Assembly (NCBI RefSeq): GCF_000208865.1
Contig: NC_018386.1
Location: forward strand, 1,054,001-1,118,000
From: Neospora caninum Liverpool
Lineage: Eukaryota > Apicomplexa > Conoidasida > Eucoccidiorida > Sarcocystidae
Length of the DNA: 64,000 nucleotides
Direction of reading: 5' to 3'
Part shown: piece after piece, positions 58,501 through 64,000 of the stretch
How positions within the stretch are numbered: position 1 is the first letter of the stretch
Layout of the letters: every line of letters begins with the position of its first letter
Made by a program: the position numbers and the translations under genes
Notes under the pieces: generated by a model
Seen by the model: only the letters and a program-made list of their open reading frames with translations
Told to the model about the DNA's origin: nothing
The model's database searches: none

Positions 58501-59819
58501 GTCTTCCCTGCCACAAGGGAATTGAAGGCCTGGAAAGCGGGGCAAGTTTCCCCGTTCGCTCCTCCTCGTTGCTTCCCTTCATCGGCGTGTCTCGGTAGAC
58601 GGCGTTCCTGTGTCGAAGCAGAGGGGGCCGGGCTCCTCTCGCTCCGCCCATCAAACGAAGTCGGTATGTCGTCCTCTGATGAAATACCGGGAAAAGCACA
58701 GTCAGGCAACAGAGAGAGGAGAAACAGACCTATGGACCGTAAGCCGACGCTCTCGTCCACGGCTCCATACTTCCCTGTGCTTCTTAGTCGCTTTCGCTCG
58801 CCGTCATATGCGTCAAAGAAAATGCCTTTCGTTTCCTCCACAGCACAGTCAGCAGGAAACGAAGGTCGTCGTCGAGGTGACGGCTGCCGTTCTTCCTGCT
58901 CCGACCCAACTCGCTGACACGCGGAAGATGGGAGAAATGCGGAAGAAGACGCGAAGGAAGAAAAGGAAGACGAAAAGGAAGAAAAGGAAGAAGAGGAGGA
59001 AGACGGGAAGGAGGAGGAAGACGAGAACGGAGAGGAAGAAGGAACCTGAGGGGGACACGGTGTCTCTGGTTCGTGCTCGTCAGTGCCAAGTGCACTTGCA
59101 TGCACGCGGGCCTCGGGGACGAGGAGGCGAGGCTGGGAGGGGTATCTCGAACGAAACAAAGGCAAGGAATCCGAGGGAACCGAGGAAGCGGCAACAGAAA
59201 AGGACGGAGACGAAGGAGACGCAGACGCGGGGGCGGCAGCCGACGAGGCAGACGGCTGAAAAGACGCCGAAGGAGCGAGGTCGCCCGCTGGCGGATTCAC
59301 AGCTTTGGATGACAGAGCGGTGGAGAGAGAAGAGAGAAGTGAAACGGAAGGGCATTCGCGAAGAAAAGTAGAGGACGGCAAACAGTCAGGCGCAGCGAGA
59401 AGCGGAAAGGATGAACAGGCGTCGACAGGAGGAGGAGCGAGGCGCTGCAGGAGAGCGAGCGCGTCTTGAAAGCGTGAAGAGGAAAGAGAGGAAGCACATG
59501 AGGGCGTCTCAGAAGAGAGAGAGGCGCCATTCTCGACTGCTGAAGAGTTCTTTTCTTCGCTGCAGTTCTGAGAGGCCGCGCAGCGCGCAGCCTCATGTGC
59601 CGAGCCAGAAACGGGAAGGTTCAGTGTGTCTCCATCGCTGACATTCACATCGCGCGCCTGTCCAGTTGATTTGTGCGGCACAAACTGCCGAGAAAGGGAT
59701 CCTTTACGGACGGGAGCATCGAGAGAATCCAAGCGGGACAGAAGGCCGTCCTTGGCCAGCCAGTCCGGCGGAGCTGCTTCCAGACACCCTGCGGAAACTG
59801 CGCAAGAGCAGGGTGCCAT
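52545..59819 (-). CDS. single-exon large hypothetical protein, Ser-rich with helical segments (2,424 aa)
   Basis: I do not recognise this protein. One uninterrupted frame of 7,275 bases runs from ATG (59819) to TAG (52545). The start has G at -3 and +4, and no earlier in-frame ATG was found. Several short Leu/Ala-rich helical stretches look like parts of an alpha-solenoid: LRSIGLFLLSLLP, LCTLKALRSM, GLVALLLTRV, LGVLELLDALVELLA, YEILLATLRTLTKMTDS and LALAAWRLLFDTA. Long Ser, Arg/Glu and Pro-rich linkers separate them. No membrane anchor, catalytic motif or nucleotide-binding motif stands out. Two coding tandem repeats are present: a 10-residue Ser repeat at about 1755-1807 and a 5-residue SSSSV repeat at about 990-1030. 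The absence of introns over 7 kb contrasts with its neighbours. A scaffold or HEAT/ARM-like adaptor is the best guess, held weakly. Confidence 0.8.
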   Translation of the reverse strand: MAPCSCAVSAGCLEAAPPDWLAKDGLLSRLDSLDAPVRKGSLSRQFVPHKSTGQARDVNVSDGDTLNLPVSGSAHEAARCAASQNCSEEKNSSAVENGASLSSETPSCASSLSSSRFQDALALLQRLAPPPVDACSSFPLLAAPDCLPSSTFLRECPSVSLLSSLSTALSSKAVNPPAGDLAPSASFQPSASSAAAPASASPSSPSFSVAASSVPSDSLPLFRSRYPSQPRLLVPEARVHASALGTDEHEPETPCPPQVPSSSPFSSSSSFPSSSSSSFSSFSSSFSSFASSSAFLPSSACQRVGSEQEERQPSPRRRPSFPADCAVEETKGIFFDAYDGERKRLRSTGKYGAVDESVGLRSIGLFLLSLLPDCAFPGISSEDDIPTSFDGRSERSPAPSASTQERRLPRHADEGKQRGGANGETCPAFQAFNSLVAGKTPSASATGVLPDLNKRAVQSILDAVAVYVQSRELASHEAPLSPSRSSSSSSDCNGSAMRERPPRGAMWRSDREEQLQPRQDSAVPRLASPLSSELFFFSVLRQVHVATTPSFSRSVSSSSLPLDFPQRQLHLCTLKALRSMQGLPGWADTSVSLLSHWIVDDRYPFSGCAEKERDALLDEERLGLAWQLLCGEPGTLRLLLAKLRETAASEALSLQGEADAFACARNEIKGTEKQEPEKHGEGHKGKGDLEEADVFLSAPHAPTLFAAKKHFFLSLLDLLFAPLSTLTCRSRTAALVAWMVCERSRSEEEGARGEEKSEEAETRAVRETGETPGLVALLLTRVSEASPSLRSLLQSCASENLRRGDAHGDTVSVGKRLPNPVCKEHESRTASCVPKRREETRSDAGLTEEREGCVVLGVLELLDALVELLACCCFYSAEVSRSAGQADDRPPRDGEVEKEKVMNNDAGDEDKTGVGQASLKKGTLPAAEDVCRVLYALQAPKVLIACARADPAPFCRLSSFPILLENVPSPLAPNCLALGSLTKLVSVLTQLESSSFSSSSLSSSSVSSSSVSSSSVSSSSVSSLSVSSSSFSSCASRSGTGPPASPHLSLGSQKLSVGASEGGGAGVSSSEAVAVFSASVFHCVCRALSWSASVLDCAWETTDRSGTASGGRDPAGEKVDFANGCSEGARVAEGNMREGSETAKEDTEKAKNTREAAQDEQEGGFPILGASEANGPPGDAGEAVREEHAFPSNAKLETCEGRGMREKEEYVSNSAVFLGAFSPLLFSRCPAEYAASIALLTDRLASPPFSSRSSPTPASRSVPSPFASSPSSCLLSPGSEAFEPSSSLQEADAALHGDGETGDWKRPLPRRGLAKKLVWSLTRALRPSRLEGSKEPQRRAVLAVCIGAFRFLANEVDELGRLVAHAGKEGRREAHRRGRRRAPRDTSAFGSRNAETCAQSERRGADEQGEDRKTREERDPRELPSGKETAFSQLIIQGERGVVEDLFSTVLALWRDLVGSGFLGPPTRVASRERHTEKAGTRLSDRDLNCVSNSNEDFRRSAPPRGTTGQASPTIDEEDALSSGVSPLSCMPSASLLFSPLHLLDALHGALEKSTLCVLREEKKPRGEASEAAEKKMVLCLLDALWRLTVMTCTTVCSVTSFPSRAPAASLESEKRRTFRAPRSFLSAFSNCLQERLLPLLLSSARLPLSFPLTAPHPLLSVLSLLSVPSLLDASLSRPRPTNGRRPPRTTEGECDGESKTGKTETGLCGRPLDPQGVDSKGEKNEKNNAVSLPPQSDSAKAKQGPILTSTHALSSSPCSSFSSSSSPYSSFSSSSSPCSSFSSSSSPCSSFSSSSSPCSSFSSSSSVSCSASSPVWGVFVAFHCLLIRCCRALLSDVPVVLGSPLSLEEGACLSVSEKAFPGRVALASRTGASVSVASKKRGETRRENPHASQRQAPSPHDDGLQRRAQNATFPPPKDAVAFPDASRSSRSEHAASDRPQSRRELESAGTEGDASFVTGARFSGGCRGGRGTGGALSSPSDTSPDRHNAEERTISCAYEILLATLRTLTKMTDSFQTNRRSTVSCASSCPASSSPCSSSDSSSPASHFSSGRLSAVCPRSASAPRADPETRTARVRLRRVGTGRLEPRRGLALAAWRLLFDTATVYSDLRLPLLLLAEKMVRLSPAEHSAEARGAPGERFRGVASLETEAARSGREGRKRRMQPARDTQRKGSEQKARNTDQGETEAADGPFAWGQIVREVLLEFFHLSASTEARSENHQRRTRQACLRLLTLRSSPPLHVSRVGGEGEHPVAKRRGSREECGGSRLGSEKTRRPEENDSGEQGRGKEGRQEREKSEATKVVAEVAGGRGEREGGDESEGEEEKKRKGERAETERDGFLSWLQQEGEEEEAVLLSLAHLAARLGSLHRADHGFGAERSGDLRGRSVSRRRGSVANRDSLDEMRRHLLAAYEQERHDRKAPERL
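54398..54555 (-). repeat. 30-base coding minisatellite (about 5 copies)
   Basis: On the plus strand the unit is AAGAAGACGAAGAG, then AAAGAAGAACAAGGGG. On the coding strand it encodes SSFSSSSSPC. One copy has ATAAGG in place of ACAAGG and encodes PY instead of PC. The length is a multiple of three, so copy-number change keeps the frame. Confidence 0.92.
56735..56840 (-). repeat. 15-base coding repeat (SSSSV)
   Basis: Units close to AGACGAGACAGAGGA on the plus strand, repeated about six times. They encode a Ser-rich SSSSV repeat in the large hypothetical protein. Confidence 0.88.
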
Positions 59820-61218
59820 CGCGGCGGTGTGAAAAAACTCTGGAATCCCCGCGGGCTGTGGCGCTGTCGCTGCCGCACGATTGGTTTGGAAACTCTTCCC
59901 GCAGTTCGGGTCCTTCAGGGTAACGGTACGTTTGGGAGAAAACCAGGACGAACGCGGCGGAAACAGCCACTGCGCTTCGGTTTTCGCGGCGCGTGTCTCA
60001 CTGCGGAGTGACTAAGATTTTATTCCGGCAAGAAGAAGTCCAAGGTGGACGGCGCCTCGCACAGCGAAACTCGGGTTCGCTCCGCGCTCTGAACAGAGAC
60101 CGCGTTTCAAAACGTCGGCAATGCTCGCGAGAAGAAAAGGCACTGTCGAACATGGGCAACAACGCAAAACACGACAGTCAAAAAGGCATGCACGACTTGC
60201 CGCATGCGGAGCGACGCCGAGACTCTCAGAGAGTCGCATGAGCGGCATGGAGATCTTCGGCAGACGAACCACCCGCGGAACCACAAGCTGGCACCAGCAA
60301 GTTGTGGTGTGTTTTTTTGGTCGTGCAGTAAACTGCCAAGGTTATCGTGTGTCAGAATACGAGCGGAGGAGGGATGACGCAGGAACAGGACAGGCCGCGG
60401 GAAACCGCTGAGCAAATGAGCAAGCAGGCCAGGCTTTACTTGCCGTACTGCTTCTAGGCAGACGAGCAACCCGTTCGCAGAGAGAAAACACAAAAATAAG
60501 CACAAAAGCATGGATATGTGCGTGTGTGTGTGTCTGGGTATGCGGCTATGAGCACATGTGTTCTACATTCTGCCGAAGAAAACGCATTCGAGGAGCGACG
60601 AAGCTCTCGATGGGAACTGCAGTGCTGCAACTGTGTTTTGTCCTTCCAGAGAAAACTGTCGCGTGGCCGGGCTGCTGGTCGTCGGTGTTAGGCACGCGTT
60701 CGTAGAAACTTGGAGAGAGGAACTAAAGCGCGAATGTGATCAAGCAGCAGCCAATCCGGCCGCCGTAGAGGGATCAACTCAGGAAACGAAGCCATCTTGC
60801 TTATTCCGCTGCCACAACAATGACATCACAAAACGCACGCCGTTACAAGGCAACGGCGGCGTTTTAGAGTCACGAGTTCATCCAGCAGTCGCACTCCGAC
60901 TCCAGAAATCAAAAACTCAGATCCAACCTCCGCTGAACAGCCCCGCTGTATGTGAAGGCACGGGCTCACTACAGCACAAGCCTTGCCTTCACAACAGAAA
61001 CGGCTGCTCCTCTGTGCTCGTTGAACGAAAAACTTCACAAACCGTTCATAACCCTTTCTTTTAGACGGCGAGACCAGGCATGGGGGCATCATCCGTTCGA
61101 CTTAAAACGGGACGGTCCCCGAGCGGTCTTTCCGCAGTTGGGAGCAACAGCGTGGTACACCGGAAAACGTCGTTCCAAATGGGTTCTTCTGCGGTCGCTA
61201 TCGAAGCGCCTCTCTGGC
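59820..61218. other. region between large hypothetical gene and REJ gene
   Basis: It should hold the promoter of the large gene (59819) and the 3' UTR of the REJ-domain gene. No further REJ-like exon or other gene could be supported on either strand. Confidence 0.55.
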
Positions 61219-63244
61219 TCATGTGGTGGTGCCAGGCCTCAGTGGTTCAACGCAAAACTGCAATTTGAGAGAAGCTTTTTCCGTTGTAACCTGAAACGCA
61301 ACCGTGCTCGACTCAGAACTGGCAGCCAGAAGGTACGCCGCTGTCGCTTCCACATTGTAGGAAGCTCCGTTAACTAGTTTTCGGGGGTCGAGGGCCAAGT
61401 ACAGGGAATTTCGAAAAGGATCCACGAGAGAGTCCAGCGGCCTAGTGTCGCCTGTGCCCTTCATTGCCCAAGTTATCTTCAAATCTTTCCCGAGTTTCGC
61501 ATAGGGACACGCGGCGACAGCAACAGCCAAACTTACCACCTCGTCCCGCCGACTCTGGATCTGACTTCCGCCAACAATCGACAAGTTCGGCGCAGGTGTA
61601 ATTGCCGGAAGAACCTGCACGGTTTTGGTCACTGTAGGAACAAGTCGAAAACGGACAAAACACGACAGAAAGTGTTGACATACCCCTGTCGACTGCGACC
61701 GAAAGAACCACATGCACGCACGTTGGGTGGCCAAGCCAGAGAGACACGAACGTTGCAGCGAAGTGGGGACTCTGAATCGTTCATTTTTGGCAAGTGTGCA
61801 GGTTGCCGGATAACTTCAGTTTCGGACAGCGAAAAAGGAAAACCAGATGCTCCAACGTGGTGGGGCAGAAGGACAGGGAAAACCGCATAGCGCAGGGAAC
61901 AGGAGGGTATCGTGATGGACACGGCAATCACAGGAAGAACGTGAGATTTCGGACAGGTGCGATATCTTCTTATAATCCAGTGCGTCTCACAAATGACCTT
62001 GCCACGTTCTGCTGCTGCGGTATTCTTGCAACGTGAGTCGGTACAGTCATATGCGCCATAATCTAGAGCCGATCAGGACTTTTTTTCTACGGATCAGTTA
62101 GAGTGCAAACTCAGCATAGTCGTGGTTCCCCCCTCATACGGACGTCGAATAGGCCAACGTCGCAGCGAAAATAGAGGAAACTCCTTAGACTTCCGAAAAC
62201 TGTGGACATGCGTCAGCGATGAGTGATTTCCTTCGGGGTGCAAAGACAATCCACGGGCAGTTCTGCGCTCGCTCGCGTCCCCGGCGGCGTGCAGTGAAGA
62301 ATAAAACACACAAAACGTGCTCTCGCACGTTCACGTGCCAGAATCAATCAGATTCTGTGCTTCGGGTTTCGTATTAGGTTTTCGTCCGAACACTTTTCCG
62401 CGCACCCTGGGCAGTGAGGCCTTTTGCTGTCGTAACGGTCAGCTGGAAATCGTGCGTCTGCACGGTAGACGAGCTAAAGACTGAAGGAAAGGAGGAGAAA
62501 ATAAGCTCTTGATCAAGGATGATGGTTCGACTGCCCTCCACCTCGCGAAGGAATGCTTTGATGGATGAAGGACATTGTGAGCACGACCTGAGAGAAAAAC
62601 GTCCAAAGCGACATACGAAAAACTCCTTTTCGGCTTCCCTTCCTGCTTTCCGCTTTCTCTGGGACTTCGGAACGCAATATCAACAAGTACCTTTTCCATC
62701 ATCGCTGTTTCCCCCAAACGGTCAACGAAAGACTTCCACTATGTTCTGTAAATACGGTATCGGGAGGGAGCGTTGCTGCTAAGATTCGCATGCAGTGCAA
62801 AACCCTAGACTGCTCGTATTGGAGACAGAGATGCATTCCGTGAAGGAAATCATTGCAGCCGCGGGGAGTTGTTTTGCAGCCGCGGGGAGTTGTTTTGCAG
62901 CCGCTGGTCGGTCGCTCCTAGATACCGTTGCTTCAAGTTCATGAAGGTGTTTATGCGACGCTTCGTAGCCTCTTTGGTTGCAACAATATATACAATTATT
63001 TGCAGGCATCTGGATTTGCTCACAGTTCGTTCTAGTGTTCTTTTGCGAGGCACGTCAGAACGACATCGCCTGCTGCGTTTTCTGTTCACTGTTCTCCGCT
63101 TGCCGAGAAGTTTTCTTCTTGTGAAGTTCCTCATTTCACCCCCGCCAGCTTCATCCAGGTTTCCAAATCCAAGGAGTCGCATCCTTCAGCTATGAACTCA
63201 CCATTCGTAGTTCACGATGCTCGGCCCCGTGCCGCCGCCGTCCC
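61219..63244 (-). CDS. REJ/PKD-domain protein, 3' part (partial, continues beyond right edge)
   Basis: REJ (receptor for egg jelly) modules occur in polycystin-like and large coccidian surface or secreted proteins. Three exons join in phase: 63244-63202, 62587-62406 and 61631-61219. Exon a has GGGTGPSIVNYEW, the PKD-like DG..VNYxW signature. It is completed by splicing to exon b, SCSQCPSSIKAFLREVEG, which runs to HDFQLTVTTAKGLTAQ. Exon c continues with VTKTVQVLPAITPAPNLSIV, then DLKITWAM, SLYLALDPRKLVNGASYNVE and STVAFQVTTEKASLKLQF. This is the typical REJ order: Trp-Cys strand, alternating strands, then a Val-rich linker into the next repeat. The frame ends at TGA (61219) after PLRPGTTT. Either this is the true C-terminus, or the last exon is spliced from a donor near CAG|GTTACA to an exon I could not find. 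Exon a enters in phase 1, so more coding exons must lie upstream. None was found between 63245 and 64000. A pseudogene fragment is a less likely alternative. Confidence 0.7.
62855..62905. repeat. 21-base tandem repeat (2.3 copies)
   Basis: The unit GCAGCCGCGGGGAGTTGTTTT is repeated exactly twice and then begins a third time. It lies within an intron of the REJ gene. Confidence 0.9.
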
Positions 63245-64000
63245 CTGCACAGTAGGTACGACATACGCATGGGGACTGGAGTGGAAAGAAGTAATGACAA
63301 TATCTCTTCGAAAGAGTATCTTTCTGGTTGGATTTTTGCGAACCTGCATACTCTTTGCGAGCCTTACGCAGGCGGTTGTTTCACTCCTGAAAAAACCGGT
63401 GGAATCCACCTGCTCTTGGATGCTCTAAAATATAACTAGGCACTACGCCGGTCCAACAGTGAGCTCGACCGTTCAGCTACATGCGTTTTAATTCTTTATT
63501 GGCGTCTGGGTGTCCCCCCACTAGCATTTTTTCGTCAGCATGTTTTTATAGGAGCTCGTGCTCGAAGAAAATCTCCGCATGCAGAACACCGCCCTACTTT
63601 GGGGTCCAAAACATGTCAGCAGAGACAAGCAAAAACCGTTTCCTCTGTGTGTCTCGTCTCGAATCAACACGAAAACTCCTACCTGTGCTGCCTGCTGCTG
63701 ACAAGGTGAGAGACGAACACCGATGGATGCGCGTAGGGCCCTGGTTCACGTCCACAGAGAGAGAAAGACGCATGAAAACAAGAAGCCGTCATGTATAGAC
63801 TATAGGCGGCGGAAAAGCGTAGCCGGCCACCTCGGTCAACCTCTGCTGCACGCAGGCGCTTCATGGCGCAGGTGGAAGAAACGGGCTATTATAGACGAAA
63901 TAAAGTGTGGCTACGCTTCTGAACTTCCAGTGAATCTCTAAAGCGATACGAAGGTGTCAACTATGGCATGAAAAAACCGAGAGGCAGTGTGGCGTTAAGG
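63245..64000 (-). other. intron of REJ gene / window edge
   Basis: This stretch lies upstream of the first recognised REJ exon on the minus strand. No REJ-like exon was found in it, so the intron is at least 756 bases, or the gene starts outside the window. An A-box-like TAGCTGAACGG (minus strand, about 63480-63470) lacks a partner B box. Confidence 0.5.

Noticed and set aside
63425..63481. tRNA-like sequence on the minus strand (A-box TAGCTGAACGG)
   Set aside because: No B box (GGTTCGANNCC), and no acceptor or T stem could be drawn.

Overview
The window looks like nuclear DNA of a cyst-forming coccidian (Sarcocystidae: Toxoplasma gondii or a close relative such as Hammondia or Neospora). 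The reasons are: large intron-split genes with GT..AG boundaries and roughly 100-2,100 base introns; CAAAATG-type start contexts; long Ser-, Glu- and Arg-rich low-complexity protein stretches; many TA and TATG microsatellites; and copies of the (A/T)GAGACG element known from T. gondii promoters. The species cannot be fixed from sequence alone. All gene models were built by hand by joining exons whose reading phases agree. None was tested against transcripts or databases.

Layout from left to right. (1) 429-1585, minus: the first two coding exons of an ABCB-type ABC transporter that runs off the left edge. (2) 4579-13480, plus: a 12-exon protein of about 979 aa with two p25-alpha/TPPP-like or EF-hand-like segments and several dynein light chain (LC8) type docking motifs. 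(3) 16453-25369, plus: an 8-exon protein of about 1,431 aa with four KH RNA-binding domains and a long Arg/Glu-rich tail. (4) 27531-27603, plus: tRNA-Phe(GAA). (5) 28560-31585, minus: a 7-exon RsmE-family rRNA m3U methyltransferase. (6) 36612-42293, plus: a 7-exon protein with an N-terminal membrane anchor, PPR-like helices and a near-consensus PAM2 motif for binding poly(A)-binding protein. (7) 45540-47822, minus: a 5-exon cytochrome c oxidase subunit Vb. (8) 52545-59819, minus: a single-exon, Ser-rich protein of 2,424 aa with unknown function. (9) 61219-63244, minus: the 3' part of a REJ/PKD-domain protein that continues past the right edge.

The genes do not form a pathway or operon, as expected for a eukaryote. 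Three themes recur. RNA and translation appear in the KH protein, tRNA-Phe, RsmE and the PPR-like/PAM2 protein. Organelle function appears in COX5B, possibly RsmE and possibly the ABCB transporter. Scaffold or microtubule-linked proteins are represented by the LC8-motif gene. Genes 1 and 2, and genes 5 and 6, are divergent pairs. Genes 6 and 7 converge.

The most notable items are the membrane-anchored PPR-like/PAM2 protein, the LC8 motif set (one close to the nNOS motif), a tandem array of AGAGACG elements upstream of RsmE, two long hairpins in intergenic DNA, and the altered zinc ligand set of COX5B. I found no CRISPR, phage, insertion sequence or toxin gene.
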